The position numbers and the translations under genes were made by a program. Below are positions 11,316-23,865 of a DNA stretch of 64,000 nucleotides, one piece after another (position 1 is the stretch's first letter; every line of letters begins with the position of its first letter). The stretch comes from Alligator mississippiensis (Eukaryota > Chordata > Crocodylia > Alligatoridae): contig NC_081828.1 of assembly GCF_030867095.1 (NCBI RefSeq), forward strand, positions 204,375,978 through 204,439,977. The letters are read 5' to 3'. The notes under the pieces are model-generated. The model was given only the letters and a program-made list of their open reading frames with translations, did no database searches and was not told the origin of the DNA.

Positions 11316-11448
11316 GAATTGAATGTAGGGCCCCAGCCTTCAAGCAACAAATAACATCCGTCCGTCCATCCCTCCATCCATCTAGCTAAAATTGAACGTA
11401 CGGCCCCAGCCTTCAAAGCAATAAACGTAATCTATCTGTCTGCCCATC
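11316..11448. repeat. Tandem ~73 bp direct repeat with tetranucleotide tails
   Basis: Two copies (about 11316-11370 and 11389-11448) share GGCCCCAGCCTTCAA and flanking sequence. Each runs into a degenerate CCATC/TCTA-type tail. The second copy leads into the large microsatellite that follows. Confidence 0.75.
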
Positions 11449-11469
11449 TATCCAACTATGCATGCATCC

Positions 11470-11626
<157 letters not shown>

Positions 11627-13854
11627 CTCTTTTAAAACTCGCCGACGTATTTCTAACTTCCAAAAGCTGTCGCTCCGGATGCCCCCGGCTCTGCTCTTTC
11701 CCTCGCTCCGATATTTACATCGGACACGAAACCAGCTTCTTTTCTGACGGAAAAGGGAAACTTGCTGGTTTCAAACCGCGGAAACGGGGCGTGCGAGAAA
11801 CGTGATCGGGACAGTCCGTCCTGTCCCGCCGCTCCCTGCCAGAGCTGGCCGGATGCGAATCCAAGGCGATGCCCGGGCAGACGGGCAGGTTTGGTCCGGG
11901 ATAACCGCGCTGAGGGTGCACGGGGAGTCAGCGTGTCCTGAGCCGCGGGGCAGACTCCCCTGTGAGCTCGGCCCCAGCTGGAGGGCGCGGGTCCGGGGGT
12001 GAACCGAGGCCGGCATCCGCAGGAGTCTCGGAGCGCTGGCCGGAGGAAGGGTCCCTGGGAAGGGAGACGAGCCCCGCGCTGGCCGCACTGGCTGGGCCGG
12101 GCCGGGCACGGGCTGGGTGCGGCGGCGTCTCGGGCAAGATTCATGGAGGAGCGGCCCCCGACCTGCAGGAGGGAGCTGAGCCCGCGAGCCGTAGCCCCGC
12201 GAGCCCCTGCCTGCCCCCGGACACAGCCCCGCGGGGAAAGGCGCAGCCCTGCCCTAAGGAACCCTGCTGCCGTGGGGACACAGGGAAGTTTGATGCGGGT
12301 CCCTCACCCTGCCCTCCCTGAAGCCCACACACGCTCAAAAGCAGGCTGCCAGGCTAATTTGAGCCAAAGTACAGGGGTCAAGGAAGGTTTGGGGGGCACT
12401 GAGTCCTTTCCCAAGCTGAAGTAAGGAGACATTTCAGGGCTCTGGTATTTCGGAAGCATCCGGAGACACCTGCAGCAGAAGCACTGGAAGAGGCATTGGG
12501 GTGAGGACAGAGTAGGGACGGGGCTCAGGAAGGGAAGTCTCTGGACCCAAGGTAGCAGAGAGGTGACCTGTGAGAGGTGGTTGGCTTGGTCCTGGGGCAG
12601 GCTTGGGCTAGGTTTGCCAAGTGATGCAGTATAGGGGCAGGATCAGATCAACAGGCAAATACAATGGTCTTACCAGCTGTGGTTTGTAGGGGCAATGCAG
12701 GGGTGAGAAAGGCCAGAAAAGATACTGGAAATGGAAGATGTTTTGCAGACATGCTTTACTATCACTGTCCAAGCCATGTCCCCCTTCTGCCACATTAGTG
12801 AGAGTGAGCACATGTAGGGCCCACATGTGACAGCTCTGCCAGGGGCCTCCCTCAAGGAGCGGGCACATGTGCTGTCCCATTCTAGAGGAACAATGAAGTA
12901 GAAATCACAGGTCACTCCAGACCCCTCTTAGGTCTCAGGGCTGCCATGCTGTGCTGTCAGACTGAGCTCTCATTTCTTCCTGCACTGGGCAGGCAGTTGG
13001 GTCCTGGGCTTAGTTCCCTACTTCAGAAGGGGATTTATCTACCACTTCTTTTTCAATTAAGTAGGATTTAAAAAAAAAAAGGTTTATTGCGAGTGTGACT
13101 GTCTCTTAAAGTTGCAGCAATTAACTGACCTTCTAGGGGTTGCACATTATACTAGTTATTGCATATAGGATCAAATTCCGGTTATAGTTTTCTTAAAGGA
13201 GAAGGCAAGGAGCTCCCCTGAAAATTCTGCTCTCCCCTGAAAACACCACCACTCATGCTGTTGGAGCTATGCTGCAGTCAATAGCACTCTTTCTTTCTCT
13301 GCAATAGCATTGCCTTTGCTGAAGGAACGATTTCTGAACTCTGCCTCTAACCATCTTGAGAAGTGCCTTGTACGGCCACTAAACATATTTGTGCCATGCT
13401 GTAAAGAAAAAGCTGCTGTTAGCCTGCTGCCTGCATCTCCTGTTCTTCTCCCGTGTTGGTCATTAGCGGGATTGGCATCCTCAGGATGTCCTTGTGGCCA
13501 GGACTCCACTTGCACTCATGCTTTTACCTGGGTCATGGGGTTTCTCACAGTGTAGCACCTGTTCTGACTCTGCCTCCTGATGGGAATATAGCTGGCTGGC
13601 AGGGTGCTTCCATGTGCTACAACTCTTTTCCTTTCTCCTGTGAGGAGGGTGGAGATGAGCCATTTGCTCTTGTTCAACCTTAAGTAGGGCTCCAAAATCA
13701 GACTGCTACAATCTCACCTGTGCATTGATTTAAAAAATGCATGTACACATATGGAAAGACATTTCCTTCTTACTGCACAATAAATATTCAAAATGTTTGC
13801 CAAGCTCAGAGCCTGAGAGGAAAGCTGGTCTGGTTATCAAGGTACTGTCAGCTG

Positions 13855-13990
13855 GCTGCAAATTTCTATCTTTGCCACTGCCTTCCTGTGTGGTTGTGAG
13901 CAACTCAAGTAAGCTCTCTGTGCCTCCTCCCATCCTTAGTGGGCAAATGGGACAATAATACTTCTCTTCCATCCCTACCCTTTTTGTAGC
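13855..13990 (+). mobile_element. MIR-like SINE remnant
   Basis: It contains the diagnostic order of a MIR core and 3' part: GCCACTGCC, TGTGTGGTTGTGAGCAA, CTCTCTGTGCCTCC, then GGGCAAATGGGACAATAATA. The sequence is diverged and was identified by eye. Confidence 0.55.
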
Positions 13991-15829
13991 TCATTTAGAC
14001 TTTAAGCCTTTTGGGAGGTGACTGCCTTCTAATATGTGCCTGTACAGTGTCCAGCTTAGTGAGGTTCTGGTCTTAGTTGAAGCTTCTCAGGGATGCTATT
14101 TCATGGATGTAAGGAGCAGGCATTTGACACCTGCAGGAATCAGGACTTCATCTGCTCTGCCTGTCCTTTATCCTTCAAGTTGGGGGTATCTCCTTAGGGA
14201 ACAGAGATCCTACAAGGATAGCACTGGAATCGGTGCTGTCCCATGCTTGACATCCTCACTCCCATCTTACGATATGAGATCTTTTCTAGTGTAGTGTCAA
14301 GCACAAGTCCCTCAGAGAATAGTAGCATCCCTAGGTGCTGAGTGACATTTACAATGAGGAGCACGTAGCTGGCATTCTGCTGCTTCTGTTTGGCACTTCC
14401 ATTCCCCAAATCTATTCTCATATTCTTCTCCAAAGTGCAGCAGTCACATTGTCCTTGATATTTGGAGTGTGTGAGAGAGAGAGAGTAAGGGAGAGAGAAG
14501 AGGGAAAGAATGTGTGGGGGAGGATATTCCCCTCCTAAAATATGTGCATTTAAATTGTCCAAGGGAATTAATGACATTAGACTGCTTTGTTGTCAGGTTT
14601 TGCCAGTGTCATTCAGTAAAAAAAATCATGTAACAAATGCCAGCCATACCAACCAGACATGCTATTCCAGACTCCTGCTGCCAGAACAACTGTTCTAATG
14701 ATAGTAAATACGATTACTCATTGTTTCTGTTGTAGACATTCACACACTTGTACATAGGGACCTCTCATGCCCATGTCTGAATGCGAACCAGAGTTTTGGA
14801 CCCCCATGCCACTGAGCACCTATAAAATATCCTGTCTGTTTATAACTATATCTCATGCCCACCCATTTTTATTGAATCGAGTTGTAATGATGAATAAATA
14901 GATCATCCTTCGGACTGATCCCCTGCCAGCTCTGTGGGTATACACTGCACAGTGCAGATTTGCTGAATTTCTAGTGCAGTGCAAATAGCGCAAGCCTCTT
15001 TCTCCTTCTATAACCCAACAGTAAACCAGGAGTCACTCCACTGAAGGCAGTGAAATTATACTACTTCAAGCCAGTGCTAGAGGAGTGGTCCCCTTTTTAA
15101 GAATAACAATATGGTGTGGATTTAGGACATCCACTTTTCCCTCCCATCCTCTCTTTATCCTTACTTTTATTATAAAGAAATATACGGTCCATGCAAAAGG
15201 ACATTACATATTACATTACATATTATACTACAAGTCAAGAAATTATCATCTCTGTTATATATACTATCTTTATAAATGCAAATAGAGCTAGAGATATGGT
15301 CACATAAGCTATGTAAAAGAAACCTAAATGCACTTATGTAACCACAAGGAGTCATAAAATGCCATAATAAAGTCAGGTTAATACACCAATTATTTTCATA
15401 CGGAAGTAATTGTGCCAGAGTATTAATGTTGTTATTACGACTAGTGGAAGTGGTTTTACAGCGATGCCATAGAGCTCCACTTTTGAAGCAAGGCCCATGG
15501 TAATCACTATGCTGCCATGAAACATAAATGACTGTCCCATCCCCCAAAGAGCTTGCACTCAAGGTAAATGGTGCAGTGGAACCTGTTGTGAGATTCCCAC
15601 GACTAGTTCAGGTATGGTAATGCCATCATGTTTTGTGCGTAGCAAGGATCTTTTCCATGAGATCCTGGATACAATCCAAATGAACTGTTCCTCTAGCTGA
15701 AGTCCCCCAAACTGGTCTGAATGTTAAGCCAAAACTCTGTGGTAAGGTCCCCCAAAGCAGGCTGCAGAAAGGTCATGAATTCTACAGCATGTGGTTATCC
15801 CATGGCAGTGTTATCTGATTTTCCAGAGG

Positions 15830-15975
15830 TGAGAACTGGACCTGAGTTTTCTTAACCTCTATCACTTCCTCAGTGATATTTTATATTTGAAGACCAATCC
15901 CCATTTTACAGGTGAGGAAACTTTGGTGCAGAATACTGGCTTACCCAGAGAATCCAGATCTCCTGACTCCTAGTT
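15830..15975 (-). mobile_element. MIR-like SINE remnant
   Basis: CCCCATTTTACAGGTGAGGAAACT followed by AGATCTCCTGACTCCTAG is the reverse-complement MIR pattern. It is strongly diverged. Confidence 0.5.
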
Positions 15976-16399
15976 CTATACCTGAAGAGACCATCTACCT
16001 CCCCAGTAATCAGTATTGACTGCATGATGTAGCCGGTCTGAGCCTGCATTCTAGAGCATGCCAGTAGGTGCCCAGATACAAAGGAACTAGAAAGAATTTG
16101 GGGCACTTCCAGTGGGAATAGTTTAAAAAATTATATTGGTCTGTACTTTGAACTCCTATCACTCCCTGTCTTCTTCTGTAATAATCAGGGATAGATCCCG
16201 ATACTAAACATGATTTTTACAGTAGAGGGATTCTTCTCAGGCTCTCTTTCCCCAGAGACCATGAGAATATGATTGGCTTTACAAGCAGCACCCACTTATT
16301 GATCTCCTGTCTAAAAATATTTCAATAGGTGCTCCTATTCCAGGTCAAAACATTTCTGCTGGTGAGTGCCCTGACCTGTACAGTGGAAGAGCTATTTTT

Positions 16400-16620
16400 T
16401 AATATTATACACTGCCACAAAGTGTGCCCAGTATAATACAATTAGCATTTCTACAGGGCTTTACCTCTTCAGAAGACTGCACAAACAATAACTGAACAAT
16501 CTTCATCATGTTCCTGGGAAGTCATATTTGACTGGTCCCATTTTAGAGTCCAGGACACAGATGCAGAGAGGGGTTTCGCCAGAAGGCTGCCACAGTGCCA
16601 GAACTGGCATCGTGGAGTTG
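16400..16620 (-). mobile_element. MIR-like SINE remnant (possible)
   Basis: Seen as AGCATTTCTACAGGGCTTTA and then TCCCATTTTAGAGTCCAGGACACAGATGCAGAGAGG. The order and spacing suit a reverse MIR, but divergence is high. Confidence 0.35.
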
Positions 16621-19399
16621 CTTACCTCCAACTCCCTGCCCAAGTTGCTAGATACTGTTGTTGGTAGTTATTGTTTATTGTATACTTTTATAGTGCTTTG
16701 CATCCATAAGGACATCTCTTCTCTACAAGAAGTACTGGAATTCTCTCCCGTACCTATCCTGGAGCATGGACTAGAAAGAAGTTACAGCAAACGACCTGCC
16801 TGCCCTTCATTATCACTCCCAATGCTTGATTTGTAGGAGAAAATTCTAGGACTATTAGCAGCATAGTCACAGTTACAGAACATTTTCTGTTCAAGACTGC
16901 AAAGTATGTTGCAGACATCAGTTCTTACAACTTCCCCCAGAGGAAAGGGGAACAAATAATGCAAGGTCGATTTAGTGGAAGAATTTAGCTTCTTTTTGGG
17001 CTTGGGTGATGTTTCATTGCTAAGTAGAGAGCCAGAACAAGACCCATTGAAGAGAGTTAAGGCCAATGCCCCACTATGAGCTGAAGTGAGTTATAATCAG
17101 AGCCTACGGCTTATGTGGGATTTAGCTGTTGCATGGGCCTGTGTCTGGAGAAATTCTAAGATAGTTCTCAGTCCATAGAGGGTTGGCAAGAAGTTCCTTG
17201 GGAGGATTTGGTATTTCAGACTTTGAGCTGTATTGCTTAGTTCTGATTGGACACAGAGGTCGTGGCATTCACTCTCTTCCCTGACTGCATGGATTTTACT
17301 CGTACAGTAAGGGAAACACAGTTCAAATTTCAAGGAATATTTTTTTTAATATTTGCTTAACATATCTCTTGTTATGAATGTTTCAGCCAAGTATTTAATT
17401 TCCTACCCTGTCCTTTCTATGACAGTACCCAAATAGAAGAGGCATGAACACTACCAAAGCAAATTCTATCTTTTATTTGAGTGAATATTCATGGATATTT
17501 TCTTGAGATATTTACCCACTTCAGCTTCAGGGGTTGACAGAGTAGCTAGATTTAGATTTGCAGTCGACTGCTTCTCTTTCTAGGTATAACCTTTACAGGA
17601 CATGTCCAGATGCAAAATTTATGCTCTTTTAAAACCTTATGCTATTTTGATATTCTCAGCTATGTGAAAAGGCTGCCAGTAAATTAGCAGAGTGAAAGGG
17701 ATACTTATGCAACTTTACAATATTATGTATCATTATTTCATGTCAAACACAGTTTTACAGGCAAACACACTTCAGATGCAAGCATCTGATATTCTGTGCC
17801 TGAGACACTTAGAGATTCAGAAAACATATGCCCATTTGCTGGTTCATGTGATTGTACATACAAGTGCCATCCAGCACAGTCCATCAAATTCAGACTGAAA
17901 AAGTAGGAGTTTAGGGGGCTGGGCCTTGTGAAGAACTCAACTCCTATGAAAAGATGTACGTAGTCGGTGCCACTATTATTAGCCAGAGGAAGTGAAAAGT
18001 GTATGCCACTTCAATCAGGCAGTCCATTTGCCAACAGGAGGGACCTGGAGTTGATGGTAAAAATGAGCAAGCTTTACACCAATCCGCGAGTTACACTTTG
18101 GGACATACAGCTGTGCTCATATTAGATATCTCTAATACTAATGCACACACTGCCGTACACTGATAATATTCTCAGTAGAAGTTGAGAGGTGGGTTCCATT
18201 AGCATGTGCAAAATACGGTTGTGCAAGCCTCACCTCTCCTTTGCTTGCTCAACTTGGATGATGTGCATGATAACATTTTGTGCTTGCAAATGTGTGTGCG
18301 CATGTAAGACCTATGTTGCAAAAAGGTAGTCCTGTAAGTCTTATACGTCACCTCACTGATGTGATTTACTGTTGTTTCCAGTTATGAGATGGACAATTTT
18401 AAACTCCTTTTGTCTCTGCAGCATTTTCTTCTGTTGTTCTGAAAGCTCTCTAGTCAATGGTGGAGCAGCATGTATGGCATCTTTCCATGCTTCCACAGAG
18501 TATTGTTTTCCCCACTTATGGGTGTATCATCTTAAATGCATTGAGTTTTCTTACATGGAAGATTCCACTGAAACACAATCAGAATATTTTTGGCCTCTTT
18601 TCTTAGGTTTGGGAATGGAATGACAGGTACACGTGGGAAAAATAACCAAGCTTGGGCCTCATCTTGCGGTTGAGCTGGGTACAGAATATTCTTTTGAAAT
18701 AATGCATGTATCACACATGTTCAGCACAGGTACACATCACACATGGGCCTAGTGCTGTCACTCTGTCTTCTTCTACATATACTTTGCCAGGTGAAGAACA
18801 TAAGCTTCATAGTTTTTCCTCACTGTGCAATATATCAGGTCAAACTGCAATGCCATGATGTGCCGGTGCTCTAAGGCAGCCGGAAACCAAGAAAGAATGG
18901 CTTTTTTAATTTTCTCCTTCTTATACAGTTGAGATTTTCTGATGATTGTACAGGGTGTAGAAAGGAATCCTTGAAACTGGGATGTGGGGCAACTGGCTGT
19001 TTCATATACTATTCCAAAGGGCTGAATCCTGCTCCTAGTTATACTAGTGTAAATCTAGCTTTGCTCTGTTGGGTTAAACTCTACCCTCCATTAAACCTGT
19101 GCCATTGCCTTGCACTCAGCAAAGTTTTACGCTGTGACTGAGGACATACTTTAGTTTATTGGCCCTAATGGCATCACACTGAATTGACACAGACCTAAAT
19201 AAGAGTAATAGTTGGCCACATGCATGCTAGTGAAATCTAAAAAGCATAACCTTGAAATTACAAATAGGAAGGCTCTCCCCTTAACTGAGAAGAGTAAAAG
19301 AACCATTATAAAAACAGACTACTGGACTAGCTCAGAGGACCCTAGTGACATTATTATAAGTGGTAAAGTGTTTTGGAACATCCCTGAGGACTAGTGTAG

Positions 19400-20660
19400 G
19401 GATGGTTTTATTTTGACAGTCCAAGTTATTGCCATTAAAGCCCCTTGCTTTAGCTGCTCTCACCGAGGAGACGGAGGGTGCTGGGAATATTGTACAGTTT
19501 TAGAGGTGAGAGACTCCAATGTGGCCTTAACAAAAGCAGCCAAAGAACATTCAATCAGGGAAAAATTAGGACAAACATTTATAGGATCTTTTAAGGGAAA
19601 GGCTGTTTGTTTAATGTTATGCAGACCCAATCTTCTCTTGGTTTGTTTGCTGCTTTGCTTATTGGGGTGGCTGGTGGGGGGCATTGGGGGTGGAGCAGTT
19701 TGTTCAGCTTTAAAGACATCCTCCGGCATTTTCTAAAGCCAAAATCCCTTCCAGAAGGGGAGGAGAAGATTGATTTAATTTGGTCGGGGTGTGGTGGGTG
19801 GGTGAGGGAGAGGAGAACAGAGTGGACTGCTGTTGCTACTGCTGCTGGCTGTTGCTAACCCTGAGCTAAGGAGGAGGAGGTCAGTAGGTCTCTGGGTGTT
19901 TGATCTGTCCTGATCCCCCTTCACAGGGGAAATGAAGCGACAGGGACTTTGCCTCAGCACAGTGGACACTTTGAAAAAACGTTTCAGGCAGATAATTTAT
20001 CGGGTTTAATTGCTCTTTAATCCTCCTGATCGGCCTGGCGTGGAGAAATCCCTTCTGAATGGGGGAGCCCATTTGAAAAGGCCCAGGCGGGTGAGGAGGG
20101 GAAGGAGGGGGGATCTCTCTTCCCACCCCCGACCCCATTGAAGTCATCACAGCCTGGCCCAGGCTCTGCATCTCTGACCAGCGCAATGAAAGCTTCACGC
20201 ACGGCAGCTTAATGGAATGATGGTGCTGCCTGTGCCTTTGGAGACCCCAGTTTAGTGACTATTGGTGGATATAAAGCCCAGGGCCACTCACCCTGTTTCC
20301 CATCTCTCTCCCCATCCCGTTGCATGGGAAGGAGACTGGGGAGAGTGAGGCATTACAGAGACAACAAACAATCTGGGACCCCTTGGGTCGCACATTCAGG
20401 GGGTCTGTCTAACCCACCCTCTGACCGTTTGCATGCAAACATCTCCCCCCAGTCCGCTTTTGCAGGGCTCTGGTTATTGTACATGAAACCACACCCTTCG
20501 TGGCGCACAGACTCTCGTCCAGCTGAGTGACGTCAGCAGAAAGACTCCAATGGGAGTTCGATCACGTCAGCAGCGATGAGCTTTGTGTATGTCGGTGCAG
20601 GGGTTAAAGAGACAAATCGATCTCACCCACAAGTGCTGCAGGTCCAGTGAAAGAGACCCA
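19400..20660. promoter_or_regulatory. Candidate distal EN2 enhancer block
   Basis: This non-repetitive block is richer in GC and transcription-factor-like motifs than its flanks and lies about 12-13 kb upstream of the promoter. Seen: TAATTG (20007-20012) and TAATCC, an OTX-type site (20018-20023); TTCACGCAC (about 20194-20202), partly like a PAX2/5/8 core; the perfect 14-bp palindrome GTTTGCATGCAAAC (20427-20440), two abutting POU-like half sites; the full CRE TGACGTCA (20528-20535); and ACGTCAGCAG repeated exactly at 20530-20539 and 20564-20573. Mouse En2 is known to have an upstream midbrain-hindbrain enhancer driven by PAX2/5/8. Equating the two is inference. Confidence 0.4.
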
Positions 20661-21325
20661 ATACGTTCATGCACTGAGGGCCTTCCCCCTGGTTTTGCCT
20701 TTCCTACTGCTGACAGTGGTGATCTGGCTCCTATCTGTCTCTTTGTTTTTTTGTCCTGAGCTTTGTTAGGATTTTAGAGAAGTAAATATTATGTCCTCTT
20801 TGTAAGTGCTTTTATTTTTACATTAAAACTTATTTCAAGGTGTTTTATCCCTAATGAGAAACAACAGGAATCCTGTTAAGATGAACAAGAGATGTAGCAG
20901 ACACAGACAGAGCCAAGGATTGTAGATTATGTTCCTCATGACAAGGGGCAAAACCTTCTTTATACACCCATTTACTTCTGTCTCCCACAAACTCGCTCCA
21001 TGCTTACTATGTCATGGTGGATTATTTTGATCAGAAAGGGAAGATTGAGGAGGCTCAGATGAAAGACAATGGTGTATCTACTAAGGAATGGACCTCATAC
21101 TTCAGGACATTTCTTTCACAGTTACTGGTCTTGTATCCAGTCGCTATTTATATCCTGCTTTCCACTGGACTTTCTCACTGTGCATTACTAACAATAATTC
21201 ACTGACTGCTCACTACAAAATATTTAGCTGAAAAGACAGCAACGTAGAGTATTCTTGGTTTCTTTCCAACCAGAGAAATGGGGCATCATTAGATCAATTA
21301 GTCAACATGCTGTTTTCACTCAGTA

Positions 21326-21453
21326 GGCACGTATACATGTTCATTAATGCACTTTAAATACTGTACATTTAGTTTAGTACTTGATTAATAAAGTACTAAA
21401 TGCGCAGTACCTAGAGTTACTAGGTGCAGTAAGCATCTTGTGTAGACACACGC
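21326..21453. mobile_element. Short TIR element (MITE-like)
   Basis: The left end GCACGTATACATG and the right end, read in reverse as GCGTGTGTCTACACAAG, form diverged inverted ends. The internal sequence has alternating TAATGCAC/TGCGCAGTA blocks like the element at 59078-59249. Confidence 0.4.
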
Positions 21454-22319
21454 AGTGATTCAAATAATTATAGATTTTAATCTATTTTTAAAAAATAAAA
21501 CAAAATACAAGTTAAAATTATTCTTGTACCTCTCATCTTACATGTTTCTCTCCTGATACACCATGTGCCCAGCTCTGCTCTCATTTACACTGGAATTAGG
21601 ATTTGGATCTTATTTGAACTATTGTAAAACAGGTGTGATTCCATTTCATTCAAAGGATTTAGAGTGAAACCAGTGTTACTGAGAGAGCAACTGGGCCTCA
21701 TAGTTGTACTAAAAAGAGTATGGTTTTTCTGTTCTGACAGGCAAAATTCAAAGCCACTCTACTTAAATCATACTTAATTTAAGATTCCTGCCATCTATAT
21801 TTTTATACCTAACATCATAAAAGTTTATTTTTCTATATGAGACATTATATTTCAATTGGTGTTCTACAGTGTAGTAACTGCAGTGATTTAAGGCATTGGT
21901 TGCTTTTTATCCCATATGCATCATTTTGTTTTTATTTCTAATTAAGATAGATCCAGACTTTTGTTTGCTTGGGTTAAAAAATGGGCACCCTAATTAATTT
22001 CAAACATTATAATAATGCTATTGGGAACTTGCAGTAGGGACTCCAAGGACTCTCAAGAAAATTAACCTGGGGTTTCCACTTGAGACCTCATTGGCTTTAA
22101 ATCAAGATCACAAAACCAACCATAGGCAGGTTAATGATAACTAGAAGAAAGAAATTGTCCTGATGATCCAAATCAGCCCTAAGGTATTTCACTACGAGAC
22201 TGATTTTTTTCCTACGTAGCTCTCCCTTCAAAAAGCCTAGGTGAAAACCCTTGAGGTACCTAAAATATGCAACATAAACAAGATTGCTTTCATTTTTACC
22301 TATGACACAAAAATAACCC

Positions 22320-22760
22320 AGACATTTTCCAAACGAGAATAATCTTTAGTCTCATATGCAAATTGCCATAGCAGAGAGGTAGTAGATCTGTCCTATTCAT
22401 CCAAAGCTGTGGGGACCCTCAAGGTCAGGTTAATGGGCTTTGTCAAAGACAGAACATGGTTACAATGATGTCGCTTAACAGCTTTGTGTTGGATCATGTG
22501 AATAAATGGGATATTTCCATCTTAAAATTAGTCATGTTTCAGCACACAAAATACAAAGGTTGTGGCTGAGCAATTCATTTAGGAATCAGAATATATTTTA
22601 CTTCTTGCATCAGAGGGTGCTGTCTATTCAAAATTATTTGTGGCCTCTTGCTCCTTGAAAATTGCACATCTCTGCGACTGGCTGAGCCATTAATTTAAAA
22701 TATGTACGGGAACAGAAGTCCTTTTTTTCTTACTGTGTTTGCAGGGGCAGGTTTAATGGC
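22320..22760. promoter_or_regulatory. Candidate conserved non-coding element
   Basis: This is non-repetitive, AT-rich, motif-dense sequence with an octamer ATGCAAAT at about 22356-22363 and ATTAATTTA near 22691-22699. No repeat family is recognisable. The call rests on its resemblance to developmental non-coding elements and not on an alignment. Confidence 0.2.
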
Positions 22761-23689
22761 AGAAACCCCAAGAGAGGTGTGTTTGGGGGTGGTGCTATTG
22801 ATGGAGAAACTAAAGAGTTAAATGTCCTTCCTTTTGTAACATGATCCTTAACTCTCAGGCAGGGTTTGTCCCTGCTACTTCTAGCAGCCCTAGTAGCACA
22901 TGACATGATAAAGTGCAAGTATCTGTGTGTGGGGGTTCAGTCTTGGGTGCACTATTATATCATTAGTGCAACCGAGTCAACCTACTGTATGGAAACATAT
23001 TGTTTTTAAGCAAACAAGCTCATTTTGTATAATTAATTTTCCCAACACAGAACAAAAGATCAGTAAATCAAACAAAATCCCCTAAGAACCGCAAATGAGG
23101 AGCAAATAGCTGAATGTAAATATTCTTGTCCTGATAACTGAACACAGCCCATCAGGCAGGCAATATCTATGAACATATCTTTAAATTATCACAGCGCTTT
23201 TGATGAATGGCTCGTTACAGATTTTAACTGTGGTGAACAAACCCCTCTGGTCAAATGAAAGTAGGCCACAAGCTTCCTACCAATTCCCTGGTCAAGTCTG
23301 CGATGCAGAGCAAGTTGAAAATGGTAGCACTTTGCATTTCAAATTGCTCCAAGTCTAGGTGCTATTATTATTATTTATTACTTCTATTGCAGAAGCAACT
23401 AGCGGCTCTGACAGAAAACCAGAGCTCTGCTGCATTCGGTACTGTGAATACATGTAATGAAAAGACAGCTTCTGTCCCCAAAATCTTATAATCTATACAT
23501 ATGGGAAGATGACAGGTGGGCAAAATAAATAAATGGCCGAAGGGAAAGAGAACTTAATAAGCAGCAGGGTCAGAACAACTACTGTCTAGCAGAGCTGATA
23601 AAATAATAAAGCTCAGAACAAGCCTTGTATATGAAGAAGTCATTTAAAATAGGGAATTTTTATGTGCATCTAAAAATATGCTGTACATT

Positions 23690-23865
23690 TCCATGGCACC
23701 TTTTATCAGAGGATTTCAAAGTGCTTTATAAACATTAATTAATTTAGCCTTATAATACTCCAGTGAGATGGTTGAGTTTTATTACCACTGTTTTAGAGAT
23801 GCCAAAACTAAGACACAAAGTCATTAAGTGACTTGCTCAAGGTCATACTGGCAGTTGGAGTGAGG
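23690..23865 (-). mobile_element. MIR-like SINE
   Basis: Reads in reverse: AAAGTGCTTTATAAACATTA, CTCCAGTGAGATGG, TTTTAGAGATGCCAAAACTAAG and TTAAGTGACTTGCTCAAGGT. This is the canonical order of a MIR/CORE-SINE 3' half. Confidence 0.7.

Larger units (their letters stand above)
12331..19400. other. AT-rich intergenic DNA, EN2 5' flank
   Basis: No supportable gene is seen. ORFs are short, lack domains and look random. Old MIR-like SINE remnants occur at about 13855-13990 (plus), 15830-15975 (minus) and 16400-16620 (minus). The rest holds nothing I can name. Confidence 0.6.
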
